34,229 bases of DNA from positions 27,601 through 61,829 of the forward strand of contig JAAXGV010000178.1 of the NCBI GenBank assembly GCA_012271185.1. Reading direction: 5' to 3'. This DNA is from Rhodothermales bacterium (GTDB lineage: Bacteria > Bacteroidota > Rhodothermia > Rhodothermales > Bin80). Positions 23,043 to 30,925 of this stretch are shown here, piece after piece (the stretch's first letter is position 1; each line of letters begins with the position of its first letter). The notes below the pieces were generated by a model that did not search any database, was not told the origin of the DNA, and saw only the letters and a program-made list of their open reading frames with translations. The position numbers and the translations under genes were made by a program.

Positions 23043-24002
23043 ATGACCGAGAGGCTTTCCGAAGTGCGGCAGGCGTTCCTTCACGATGTGCGGGAATGGC
23101 GGGAGGCAAGCGGGTTTTCGCTGCGGGAGCTGTCCCGCAAGACGATGATCGAGCGCGAGGCGCTAGTGGCGTTCGAGCAGACGGGACACTTTAACAATCC
23201 GATCTTTAACAGGGTCTATCTGCGCTCCATGGCAGGCATGTACGCCAAGAGCATTGGCCTGGATGTTGGTGCTATGCACGAGGCCCTGGACCAGGCGCTT
23301 GACAATTCCTACGACGGAATGCTGGGTCGCCTGCGGCGAGGTGAACCTCTCGCAATGTCGGACAAGATTGAGCAGAAAGTACCAGCAGCGACAGCATCGG
23401 AAAAGCCCAGACCCAGTGACCCGGGCCCTTCCGTTGGGGTCAGGCGTCCGCGTAGAAGCCCATACAGACATCGTCGGCCTCACTTCAATGCTCGGAACAC
23501 GCTGGTAGGAGGCGGCGCGCTGGTGGGCATCCTCGTGGTCATTGCTGCTCTGGTTTTTGTCTTGCGTCCCAACCAGCAGATATTGCCGGCCGAAGGCGAG
23601 TTGCAGCTGCCGACAGCCTTGGAGGATACAGCAGCAACGGACCAGGTTGCACTTTCCGACTCGTTCTATGTCATTGTTCACGCTGCAAGGCAAAAAATCG
23701 AGGGTGCTGCCGTCATCACGGACGATGAAGAGGAACGCAGGTGCTGGATCGAAAGGGGGGAGGCCAAGGCGTTTGCAGTCAATGACAGTCTGAGGGTTCA
23801 GGGCCGCCTGGGCCGGATGCGTCTGTATGCTGCAGGTTACGAGGTTCCTGTTGACACGGCGGGGGCTTCCCTGGTCGTTACACGGTCGCAGATTGAGGCG
23901 GCTGACTGGGCGGTGGCACCGGTCGTTGCGATCATTGACACGGTCAGTCTGGATCCTGCCCATGGCTGTGGGCGCGTGCAGCCATCAGCAGTGCTCCCAT
24001 GA
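23043..24002 (+). CDS. RodZ-like helix-turn-helix membrane protein
   Basis: The 319-residue product begins with a RodZ/Xre-type HTH (residues 8-80: FSLRELSRKTMIEREALVAFEQ, then FNRVYLRSMAGMYAKSIGLD). This is the Y-L-R-S/G-x-x-x-x-Y-A pattern of RodZ. A basic linker (RRPRRSPYRHRRPH) is followed by one TM helix (about 152-175, GGGALVGILVVIAALVFVL). The periplasmic C-terminal part (AALEDT...RRCWIERGEAKAF...GRLGRMRLYAAGYEVPVD) fits the DUF4115-like beta domain of RodZ. RodZ couples MreB to the elongasome; no mreB is in the window. The start at 23043 is 81 bp past the tRNA. Its last 59 bp overlap the convergent ROK kinase 3' end, so the C-terminal tail (about 20 residues) may be non-conserved. Confidence 0.8.
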   Translation: MTERLSEVRQAFLHDVREWREASGFSLRELSRKTMIEREALVAFEQTGHFNNPIFNRVYLRSMAGMYAKSIGLDVGAMHEALDQALDNSYDGMLGRLRRGEPLAMSDKIEQKVPAATASEKPRPSDPGPSVGVRRPRRSPYRHRRPHFNARNTLVGGGALVGILVVIAALVFVLRPNQQILPAEGELQLPTALEDTAATDQVALSDSFYVIVHAARQKIEGAAVITDDEEERRCWIERGEAKAFAVNDSLRVQGRLGRMRLYAAGYEVPVDTAGASLVVTRSQIEAADWAVAPVVAIIDTVSLDPAHGCGRVQPSAVLP

Positions 24003-24861
24003 GCGGTGCGCCGTGGCTCAGTGCAGCCGGAACAACGACAGGTGGGCAGGGCAGCGTCGAGTGGAGCACCGCCCGGATGCGGGAAAGCACACGCCCCTGG
24101 TTCAGTCCTATTGATCCGCCTACAATGAGTCGCTCCGGGTCCACCACACTGCAGACTGCCACAGCCGCTTGCGCAAGGTAGTTTTCCGCCTGCTGTACCA
24201 GGTATCCGGCTGTGGTGTCTCCCCGGCGGGCAGCGGCAAAGACTTGTTCGGCTGTGGCATTACTACCCCGAAGGCGACGCCAGGACTCCGCAAGCCCCAT
24301 GCCGGCAGCGGTGCGCTCGAGGCAGCCGTTGGGCCGCCAGTCCCGGTCAAGGTGGGCGGGGTCCGGGATAATGTTGCCAATCTCTCCTGCGCAGTAGTGT
24401 GCACCGCGAACAAGCTCGCCGCCAACAACAATGCCTGCAGCTACGCCGGTGCTGATCGTCATGTATACTGCGGAATGGCAGGCGGTTCCCGCGCCGCAAG
24501 CGGCCTCGGCAAGTGCTGCTGCATTAACATCGTTCTCTATGCTTGCGGGGACTGCAAACTGAGCGCTTAGCAGGGCTGACAGCGGCACCTGCACCCAGCC
24601 GGGAAGGTTGGCCGCATCAAGAACCACGCCACGCTGCACGTCCGTCATACCGGGTACCACGCACCCGAGGGCCGCGATCGTATCGGCGCATTCAAGCAGC
24701 AGTCGCCTGACAAGGGCCAGGACGGACTGGACCCCCGCCTTCGGGGTTGGGGCTGTAAGCTGTTTGAGTATGCGGTCGGGTGCTGCCAGCCGGGCAGTGG
24801 CTACGCGTGTTTGCGTACCACCAATATCAATGCCCGCGATCAGTGGAGAAGACGCTCTCAG
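23944..24861 (-). CDS. ROK-family sugar kinase with non-canonical (CTG) start
   Basis: The track shows only 238 aa from a GTG at 24660, but the same frame continues upstream without a stop to include the ATP-binding motif IAGIDIGGTQTRVAT, essential in ROK kinases. Between that motif and the upstream in-frame TAA there is no ATG, GTG or TTG. CTG codons occur at 24861 (overlapping the DUF1080 stop as CTGA) and 24843, giving 305 or 299 residues, a normal ROK length. Catalytic Asp is in SIENDVNAAALAEAA. The zinc motif CxCGxxGC is degenerate (DWRPNGCLERTAAG, one Cys only). It would phosphorylate a hexose or derivative in the cytosol, downstream of the DUF1080 hydrolase. The start is uncertain; a point mutation or sequencing error could also explain it. 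Confidence 0.78.
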   Translation of the reverse strand: MRASSPLIAGIDIGGTQTRVATARLAAPDRILKQLTAPTPKAGVQSVLALVRRLLLECADTIAALGCVVPGMTDVQRGVVLDAANLPGWVQVPLSALLSAQFAVPASIENDVNAAALAEAACGAGTACHSAVYMTISTGVAAGIVVGGELVRGAHYCAGEIGNIIPDPAHLDRDWRPNGCLERTAAGMGLAESWRRLRGSNATAEQVFAAARRGDTTAGYLVQQAENYLAQAAVAVCSVVDPERLIVGGSIGLNQGRVLSRIRAVLHSTLPCPPVVVPAALSHGAPLMGALLMAARAHSHGQDPD

Positions 24862-25586
24862 AGCTCGCGAACCCAGATGTTCCGGTATCGGGTCGGCTCG
24901 TTATGGTCCTGAAGCAGCAGCGGGAGCTTGTCCGCATGCGTCTTGTAGGCGGGCCGGCTCCTGTGTCCTGTCGGCCCCGTAAGCACCACACTGTCCTGCA
25001 CCAGGACACCGTTGTGGAGCACGGTTACACGGGCGGGCATGGCCAGATTGCCAGCGTCGTCAAAGTGTGGCCGTCGGAAGATTATATCGTATGTCTGCCA
25101 TTCGCCAGGCGGGCGGCTCGCGTTAATCAGCGGAGGATACTGACCATAGACGGACGCGGCCATTCCATCGGGGTAGGTGGGGTTTTCGTACGAGTTGAGT
25201 ACCTGCACTTCGTACGTGTTCATGAGATACACGCCGCTGTTGCCGCTGTCCTGGCCGTCACCGCTGTTGGGTGTGGCCCACTCGATGTGGAGCTGCATGT
25301 CGCCAAAAGCCTGCCGGGTCATGATCGCTCCGGTGGTCACTTCCATAAACCCGTCTTTGACTGTCCAAGACGCTGCGCGACCATCCCGGTGCTGCCACTG
25401 CGACAGGTCAGAGCCATCAAATAGCACGATAGCATCGGAAGGGGCGCTTCCCATGGACCCAGGCGTAACAACGGGCGGCTGCGGACGGTCCATATCGTGA
25501 ACCTCCCAGGCACTGAGGTCAGGAATCTGGGCCGCTGCCGTTGCAGCCGTCGTGAGCAGCCCGATAAGGATTAGCCTTGCAGTCAT
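24858..25586 (-). CDS. Secreted DUF1080-family (3-keto-disaccharide hydrolase-type) protein
   Basis: The 242-residue product has a Sec signal peptide (MTARLILIGLLTTAATAAA) and a beta-sandwich DUF1080/PF06439 domain. Characteristic segments are IVLFDGSDLSQWQHRDG, AFGDMQLHIEWATP, SGNSGVYLMNTYEVQVLNS, the WQTYDIIFRRPHFD strand pair and ARVTVLHNGVLVQD. Members have been reported to hydrolyse 3-keto-disaccharides and glycosides, so a role in cleaving oxidised glycans in the periplasm is plausible. The sandwich resembles a concanavalin-type lectin, and binding without catalysis remains possible. The gene is transcribed away from the 26266 operon and its stop overlaps the putative CTG start of the ROK kinase, suggesting a two-gene operon. 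Confidence 0.87.
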   Translation of the reverse strand: MTARLILIGLLTTAATAAAQIPDLSAWEVHDMDRPQPPVVTPGSMGSAPSDAIVLFDGSDLSQWQHRDGRAASWTVKDGFMEVTTGAIMTRQAFGDMQLHIEWATPNSGDGQDSGNSGVYLMNTYEVQVLNSYENPTYPDGMAASVYGQYPPLINASRPPGEWQTYDIIFRRPHFDDAGNLAMPARVTVLHNGVLVQDSVVLTGPTGHRSRPAYKTHADKLPLLLQDHNEPTRYRNIWVREL

Positions 25587-26265
25587 AGCGTCAGCGAAAC
25601 AGTCTCACCCAAGTTACATCACTGCGCGGTAAAAAATCCGGCGGACCGTCTACTCATCAGTCCAGGCGGCGTGGCGCTGCTGGCGACCGCTGTGCGTGGG
25701 ATCGGCTGGGGGTTATACCCTGAGTTGAACCGGTGGCCTGAACTTGTATGATGCGGCAAGTGTCATGGTCAAGCCAGGATGTCCGCACGGGAAGGGGATC
25801 ATACCGGTCGAATCGGCCTGTATGTTTCAGGTGAGGTGCGGTTTACGGGTGGCCAAAGGCGCTATCACGCGAAGGAGCTGGCTCGCAGCGATCCCTTCCG
25901 CTTTGAGCGGAGGCAGCGCCAGTGGCAAAACGACGCGATACCCGGACATTGCACAGCCTCCCATGGCTGGATCAGAGCGTCTGAACCGCTGCTGCATGAA
26001 ACAGATATGCAGTGTGTGTGGTTTGCAAGGGTGCCGCAGCGGTCTCTTTTGGGCGGTGCGACGCCAAGGTCTTCCAGTTTTCTCACGCCAGCATGGCCTC
26101 ATTCCGTCGAGTATTCGTTGCCGGTGGATGCATTTTCTCTGCGACTGCCCGTACTCGAGGCCAGCGAATCAGGCTGCGTCATGGGAGGTACCTTCGGGTT
26201 GTGCTGGTGCCAGTTTCAAATCCTGGAAGTTCCCTTAATTTTCCCGGACACTGAAAAGGATAGCT
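25587..26265. other. 679-bp divergent intergenic region; no confident gene
   Basis: This is the longest unassigned stretch of the window, between the minus-strand DUF1080 gene and the plus-strand subunit-3-like gene, so it must hold both promoters. Two plus-strand ORFs (25744-26238 and 25779-26369) and two minus-strand ORFs overlap one another. None has a recognisable domain or good coding character, and one runs into the following gene out of frame. The first ORF contains a P-loop-like GGSASGKTT without any neighbouring kinase motifs. I see no tRNA, riboswitch hallmark, IS or repeat. It could be regulatory sequence or a decayed gene. An AAAAGGA ribosome-binding site for the next gene ends the stretch. 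Confidence 0.5.
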
Positions 26266-26805
26266 ATGGACAGGCGCGCGGCACTCGAGAGGATCGTATG
26301 GATAATGGGAAGCACATTGTCCGTGTCGACGGCCTCCGGCGTGCTTGGCGGATGTTCGGCAGGTCCTGAGGGCACCGTGTTTGTTGCCCGCACCCTGACG
26401 GGTGATCGGCTGGAGCTGGTGGCTGTGCTTGCTGAGCACATCGTTCCGGCGACAGACACGCCGGGTGCCCGTGATGCGCGTGTGCATGAGTTCATTGACA
26501 ACATGCTGACGGACTTTTACGGGCAGGAAGAGGCGAAGCGTTTCCTGGCCGGCCTGGCCGCCCTGGATGCACGGTCGGTGCGCAGCTACGAGAAAACCTT
26601 CCTTGCGCTGGATGGCACAGCGCAAGTCGCGCTGCTGAGGACGCTGGAAAGCGAGGGCGCACCCTTCTTTGCCACGGTGAAGTCCCTCACGCTCTCTGGA
26701 TATTACACGTCAGAGATTGGTGCCACGGTGGAGTTGCACATAGCACCCTACGGATCGTATCAGGCGGATATTCCCTTTGCACAAGTTGGTCGCACGTGGG
26801 CCTGA
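26266..26805 (+). CDS. Gluconate 2-dehydrogenase subunit 3-like protein (orphan small subunit)
   Basis: The 179-residue product begins MDRRAALERIVW with a hydrophobic stretch ending VLGGC, a Tat-like/lipoprotein-type export signal with a lipobox at Cys30. The remaining sequence has LTGDRLELVAVLAEHIVPATDTPGARDARVHEFIDNML, the hallmark of the gluconate 2-dehydrogenase subunit 3 family (PF13618). These small proteins are exported with, and needed for maturation of, GMC-type FAD sugar dehydrogenases. The ATG at 26266 follows AAAAGGA, a good ribosome-binding site. No GMC catalytic subunit is next to it, and none was found in the window. The next gene is 6 bp downstream. It may act with a GMC protein encoded elsewhere. 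Confidence 0.8.
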   Translation: MDRRAALERIVWIMGSTLSVSTASGVLGGCSAGPEGTVFVARTLTGDRLELVAVLAEHIVPATDTPGARDARVHEFIDNMLTDFYGQEEAKRFLAGLAALDARSVRSYEKTFLALDGTAQVALLRTLESEGAPFFATVKSLTLSGYYTSEIGATVELHIAPYGSYQADIPFAQVGRTWA

Positions 26806-26811
26806 CGTTAT

Positions 26812-27657
26812 ATGGACAGAAGAACATTCCTTGGCACAGCTGCGGGACTTGGCGGTGCCGCACTCATTGGTGCCGGCTGCGCGGACGAAGGCGCGAAGCC
26901 GGGGCCGGCAGCACGCTCGATTACTACTGTCGGGCTGCAGCTGTTCACGCTTGCCAGTCTCATGGAGGAAGACTTTGAAGGCACTGTCCGGCAGGTCGCT
27001 GCGGTCGGGTTCAAGGAGGTGGAGTTCGCAGGCTACTTCGGTCGTGATCCGGCAGATGTGCGCAACCTGCTGGATGAGCTGAACCTTGCGGCACCGGCAG
27101 CGCACATCGCCATCGAGGCGCTGCAGTCAGACCTTGAAGGTGTAATTGCGGCGGCCGAAACTGTTGGTCATCACTATATCGTGTGTCCGTACCTTGCAGA
27201 GGATCAACGCTCGCTTGAGCAGTATCGGGAACATGCACGATTCTTCAACGAGGTCGGAACGGCCTGCAAGGAGGCTGGTATGCAGTTTGCCTATCATAAC
27301 CACGACTTCGAATTTTTCGAGACTGATGGGATCATTCCATATGATCTGCTGCTTGCAGATACCGACCCCGAGCTTGTCCAGATGGAATTGGACCTTTACT
27401 GGATAAAAAAGGGTGGGCATGATGCGCTGCGGTATTTTGCTGCGCACCCGGGGCGGTTTCCGCTGTGTCATGTGAAGGACATGGCGGAAGACGGGAGTAT
27501 CACGACTGTTGGGGCGGGCACCATTGACTTTGTGTCTGTATTTGCCCGGAGTGAACAGGCTGGGCTGCGGCACTACTTTGTTGAGCACGACCATCCTGAC
27601 GACCCGTTGGGCACCATTATCCAAGGGTACGCGCATGTGGCCAGTCTGAGGTTCTAG
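26812..27657 (+). CDS. Exported sugar phosphate isomerase/epimerase-like TIM barrel protein
   Basis: The 281-residue product starts MDRRTFLGTAAGLGGAALIGAGC, a signal with a twin-arginine-type RRTFLG and a lipobox ending at Cys23, so it is probably exported and lipid-anchored. The barrel is of the xylose isomerase-like/AP endonuclease 2 (PF01261) type. Segments are VGLQLFTLASLMEEDF, FKEVEFAGYF, MQFAYHNHDFEF, LVQMELDLYWIKKGG, CHVKDM and YFVEHDHPDDP, which provide the Glu/His/Asp metal ligands of this superfamily. Related proteins isomerise, epimerise or dehydrate keto-sugars and inositol derivatives. It is 6 bp after the subunit-3 gene and 2 bp before a Gfo/Idh/MocA gene, forming a tight operon. 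The reaction itself cannot be read from sequence. Confidence 0.85.
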   Translation: MDRRTFLGTAAGLGGAALIGAGCADEGAKPGPAARSITTVGLQLFTLASLMEEDFEGTVRQVAAVGFKEVEFAGYFGRDPADVRNLLDELNLAAPAAHIAIEALQSDLEGVIAAAETVGHHYIVCPYLAEDQRSLEQYREHARFFNEVGTACKEAGMQFAYHNHDFEFFETDGIIPYDLLLADTDPELVQMELDLYWIKKGGHDALRYFAAHPGRFPLCHVKDMAEDGSITTVGAGTIDFVSVFARSEQAGLRHYFVEHDHPDDPLGTIIQGYAHVASLRF

Positions 27658-27659
27658 GC

Positions 27660-28823
27660 ATGTCATTAGGTAGAAAAATCCGGTACGGCATGGTGGGGGG
27701 AGGCCCCGGTGCTTTCATTGGCGCTGTGCACCGCATGGCTGCCGCCCTCGATGGAACGATAGAGCTGGTGGCTGGAGCATTTTCCGCCAGCCCGGAGAAG
27801 TCGTACCAGCAGGGCGCCGCGCTGGGCCTAGACCCTGGCCGGGTCTACGGGTCGTTCCGGGCGATGGCAGACAGTGAGTCTGCACGCGATGATGGCATCG
27901 ATGTCGTATCGATTGTGACACCTAACCACATGCACTTTCCCGTTGCGAAGACGTTCCTCGAAGCGGGCTTTCATGTCATATGTGACAAGCCGATGACGAA
28001 TACGCTGACGGATGCAGAAGCGCTTTGCAGGCTTGTCCGGGAGCAGGATGCCGTGTTTGTGCTCACGCACAATTACACGGGCTATCCCATGGTCAAGGAG
28101 GCCCGCGGCATTGTCCAAGGCGGTCGTCTCGGTGTGATACGCAAGGTTATTGTGGAGTACCCGCAGGATTGGCTGGCCACACCCCTGGAGCGTACAGGAC
28201 ACAAGCAGGCGGACTGGCGCACGGACCCAAAGCGGGCGGGCGCAGGCGCGTTGGGTGACATAGGCTCTCATGCCGAAAACCTTGCCCGCTATATCACGGG
28301 CCTGGAGCTGTCCGCCCTGTGCGCTGATGTGACGACGTTCGTTCCCAGGCGTCCGATCGACGATGACGTAAGCATGCTGGTCCGCTACAAAGGAGGGGCG
28401 CGCGGCGTGTTGCATGCATCGCAGGTTTCGGTCGGCGAAGAGAACAACCTCAACATCCGTGTGCATGGCTCGGAGGGCTCTATCCAGTGGTTTCAGGAGC
28501 ACCCCAACTGGTTGTACTTCCGGAAGCTCGGTGGCCCGGAGCGGATCCTCAAGCGCGGCAACGACTACCTGTCGCCTGCTGCACAGCATGCCTCCAGGCT
28601 GCCCAGTGGACATCCTGAGGCCTTCCTGGAGGCCTTTGCGAATATCTATGCCAGTGCGGCCCGCACGATTGCGGCCAGGATTGCCGGGCATGAGCCTGGA
28701 GAATTTGACACAGACTTTCCCACGGTGCAGGATGGCGCGCGTGGCGTGCACTTCATCCTGACATCCCTGGAAAGCGGCAGGCAGCGCAAGTGGACAGACG
28801 CGGCCTACACTCCACCAGAATAG
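27660..28823 (+). CDS. Gfo/Idh/MocA-family oxidoreductase (cytosolic)
   Basis: The 387-residue NAD(P)-dependent sugar or inositol dehydrogenase lacks an export signal. The Rossmann motif [16 protein letters not shown] (9-24) is followed by [14 protein letters not shown] and [10 protein letters not shown], where the DKP lysine (110) is the catalytic lysine of the EKP/DKP family signature. [16 protein letters not shown] in the C-terminal domain supplies the active-site Asp and His (D-x-G-x-H). It would oxidise or reduce a carbonyl carbon of a sugar. Length is usual. It is preceded by 2 bp and followed by a TIM barrel 5 bp downstream, so it is co-translated with isomerase-like genes. Substrate and cofactor (NAD or NADP) are not resolved. 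Confidence 0.9.
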   Translation: MSLGRKIRYGMVGGGPGAFIGAVHRMAAALDGTIELVAGAFSASPEKSYQQGAALGLDPGRVYGSFRAMADSESARDDGIDVVSIVTPNHMHFPVAKTFLEAGFHVICDKPMTNTLTDAEALCRLVREQDAVFVLTHNYTGYPMVKEARGIVQGGRLGVIRKVIVEYPQDWLATPLERTGHKQADWRTDPKRAGAGALGDIGSHAENLARYITGLELSALCADVTTFVPRRPIDDDVSMLVRYKGGARGVLHASQVSVGEENNLNIRVHGSEGSIQWFQEHPNWLYFRKLGGPERILKRGNDYLSPAAQHASRLPSGHPEAFLEAFANIYASAARTIAARIAGHEPGEFDTDFPTVQDGARGVHFILTSLESGRQRKWTDAAYTPPE

Positions 28824-28828
28824 AAGCA

Positions 28829-29827
28829 ATGCCAAGACCTGTTACGCTGTTCACCGGCCAGTGGGCGGACCTTCCACTGGAGGTCCTTGCCGCCAAGGCA
28901 GCCTCGTGGGGCTTTGACGGTCTTGAGTTGGCCTGCTGGGGGGACCACTTCGATGTCGCAAGTGCCGTGGAGGATGACGGCTACTGCCAGAAGCAGCGTG
29001 CGCTCCTGAAGCGCCACAACCTGTCGCTCTTTGCCATCAGCAACCACCTGGCAGGGCAGGCGGTTTGTGACCATATTGACAGCAGGCATAAGAGTATTCT
29101 GCCGCCCCGCGTCTGGGGCGACGGGGACGCGGAGGGCGTCCGCATGCGGGCCGCTGAGGAGATGAAGCTGACGGCACGCGCTGCGGCGCGTTTGGGTGTC
29201 AGTGTGGTCAACGGGTTCACGGGTAGCAGCATATGGCCGCTGCTGTATTCGTTTCCGCCCAACACACCGGAGATGATTGACGCGGGCTATGATGACTTTG
29301 CTGCGCGCTGGAACCCTATCCTGGATGTGTTTGACGAGGCGGGTGTGAGGTTTGCGCTGGAGGTTCACCCTACGGAGATCGCTTTTGATATTACCAGTGC
29401 ACGGCGGGCACTGGAGCACCTTGAGTACAGAGAGGCGTTTGGGTTCAACTACGATCCCAGCCACTTCGGCTATCAGGGCGTAGATTACGTGGCGTTCATT
29501 GACGCTTTTGCTGACCGTATATACCACACCCACATGAAGGATGTCTGGTGGTCCGATCGTCCTGCGGCGGCTGGTGTGTTTGGCGGTCATGTTGATTTTG
29601 GGCACCCGGACCGTTTTTGGGATTTTCGGTCTATTGGTCGGGGCAGGATAGATTTTGAGGAGATCATTCGCGCCCTGAACCGTGCAGGCTATGGGGGGCC
29701 ACTGTCTATCGAATGGGAGGATGGCGGCGTGGACCGGGAGCATGGCGCCCGAGAAGCTTGCGGATATATCAAGCATGTGGACTTTGAGCCCTCGGCGGCA
29801 GCTTTTGATGCGGCGTTTACCCGTTAG
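28829..29827 (+). CDS. Cytosolic sugar phosphate isomerase/epimerase-like TIM barrel
   Basis: The 332-residue TIM barrel (xylose isomerase-like, PF01261) begins at ATG 28829 ([15 protein letters not shown]). The track start, 39 bp earlier, lies in the Gfo/Idh/MocA gene and adds residues with no counterpart. Segments are [52 protein letters not shown] and LSIEWED, which together carry the Glu, Asp, His and Glu metal ligands of the fold. No signal peptide is present, unlike the other TIM barrel. It would act on the keto-sugar made by the adjacent Gfo/Idh/MocA protein, for instance as an epimerase or isomerase. The 3' end overlaps the next lipoprotein start by 20 bp. Confidence 0.87.
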   Translation: MPRPVTLFTGQWADLPLEVLAAKAASWGFDGLELACWGDHFDVASAVEDDGYCQKQRALLKRHNLSLFAISNHLAGQAVCDHIDSRHKSILPPRVWGDGDAEGVRMRAAEEMKLTARAAARLGVSVVNGFTGSSIWPLLYSFPPNTPEMIDAGYDDFAARWNPILDVFDEAGVRFALEVHPTEIAFDITSARRALEHLEYREAFGFNYDPSHFGYQGVDYVAFIDAFADRIYHTHMKDVWWSDRPAAAGVFGGHVDFGHPDRFWDFRSIGRGRIDFEEIIRALNRAGYGGPLSIEWEDGGVDREHGAREACGYIKHVDFEPSAAAFDAAFTR

Positions 29828-30872
29828 CGCGTATTGGGTGTTGTGGCTTGGTGCTGCTACGGGCTGCGCTGCCCCTGCGGCCATGACACCGCCGCCATCG
29901 CCGGGGGTGCCCGGTGAAGAAGCCGAAACTGACACCGTGCTCCCCGATCGTGCGGCCATGACACCGTCACCGGGGGTGCACACGTCGTACACAGTAACTG
30001 AGACCATTCCTGGCACGGAGGTAAGCTTCACTATGGTGATGATTCCGGGCGGGCGCTTCAAGATGGGCAGTCCTTCTGATGAGGCGGGCAGAGACGAGGA
30101 TGAGGGGCCGCAGCGTGAAGTCACTGTGGACGCGTTCTACATGGGCACGCACGAGGTGCTCTACGACGCCTGGTTGATATACCGTTCCCGCAAGCGCGAT
30201 AATGCCGTGGCGGCGCCGGGCAGTGACTTTGATCCGGATATTGTGGCAAGGCCCAGTCCGCCGTACGAAGACCCTGCGCACGGTATGGGCACAACGGGCC
30301 ATCCGGCGGTAGGAATGACGCAATGGGCGGCGCTCCAGTATGCGCGCTGGTTAACAGAGAAGACTGGTCACTTCTACCGCCTACCAACCGAGGCCGAGTG
30401 GGAGTATGCCTGCCGTGCCGGTACGACCACGCCCTTCAGCTTTGGTGAGAGGGCGCTTGATGCGCATGCATGGTATTCCGGCAACAGTGATGAGACCTAT
30501 CATCCGGTCGGTGAGAAAGCGCCCAACCCATGGGGCCTGTTTGACATGCATGGCAACGTGGCTGAGTGGACACTGGACGAGTATGATGCAACCTTCTATG
30601 AGGACACGTTATCATGGAATCCGTGGTCGATGCCGACACGTCTGCACCCGCGTACGGTGCGCGGAGGCGCCTACGATGACAGCCCTGAGGCCTTGCGGTG
30701 TGCCTCGCGGCTGGAGTCCAGCGCCAGCTGGAAGCGGCGTGACCCGCAGGTCCCAAAAAGCATGTGGTGGAACACGGATTCGCCTTTTGTGGGATTCAGG
30801 CTCGTGCGGGATGTTGATCCTCCTTCTGCCGAAATGCAGGCCAGATTCTGGAGCTTAGTGCTGGGTGGGTGA
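29808..30872 (+). CDS. SUMF1/FGE-sulfatase-fold lipoprotein
   Basis: The 354-residue product begins with a lipoprotein signal ([20 protein letters not shown]; lipobox Cys20), a Pro-rich linker and the formylglycine-generating-enzyme-fold domain (PF03781). Motifs are [74 protein letters not shown] and the final VGFRLVRD. True FGE catalytic cysteines are not in the expected C-terminal block, so it probably does not make formylglycine; many such domains have other roles. No sulfatase gene is nearby. The linker has an imperfect 75-bp-spaced duplication. The track start (29682) lies deep within the TIM-barrel gene and would hide the signal peptide, so ATG 29808 is preferred. Confidence 0.86.
   Translation: MRRLPVSAYWVLWLGAATGCAAPAAMTPPPSPGVPGEEAETDTVLPDRAAMTPSPGVHTSYTVTETIPGTEVSFTMVMIPGGRFKMGSPSDEAGRDEDEGPQREVTVDAFYMGTHEVLYDAWLIYRSRKRDNAVAAPGSDFDPDIVARPSPPYEDPAHGMGTTGHPAVGMTQWAALQYARWLTEKTGHFYRLPTEAEWEYACRAGTTTPFSFGERALDAHAWYSGNSDETYHPVGEKAPNPWGLFDMHGNVAEWTLDEYDATFYEDTLSWNPWSMPTRLHPRTVRGGAYDDSPEALRCASRLESSASWKRRDPQVPKSMWWNTDSPFVGFRLVRDVDPPSAEMQARFWSLVLGG
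29877..29979 (+). repeat. Imperfect direct repeat within the SUMF1-like lipoprotein linker
   Basis: GCGGCCATGACACCG occurs at 29877 and again at 29952, each followed a few bases later by CCGGGGGTGC. The spacing is 75 bp, an exact 25 codons, so both copies code for AAMTP...SPGV in the same frame. This is consistent with an in-frame slippage or duplication that lengthened the tether between lipobox and folded domain. Confidence 0.75.
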
Positions 30873-30925
30873 TTTAGCAGGAGTTTTGGTAAGTTCTGTG
30901 CCATTCACGAATACGGAGACTCACT

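Noticed and set aside
25744-26238. P-loop (GGSASGKTT) in a 164-aa plus-strand ORF, suggesting a uridine-kinase-like gene
   Set aside because: No preceding hydrophobic strand, no downstream kinase motifs and many Cys/Trp/Arg residues; likely chance or a relic, so not called as a gene.
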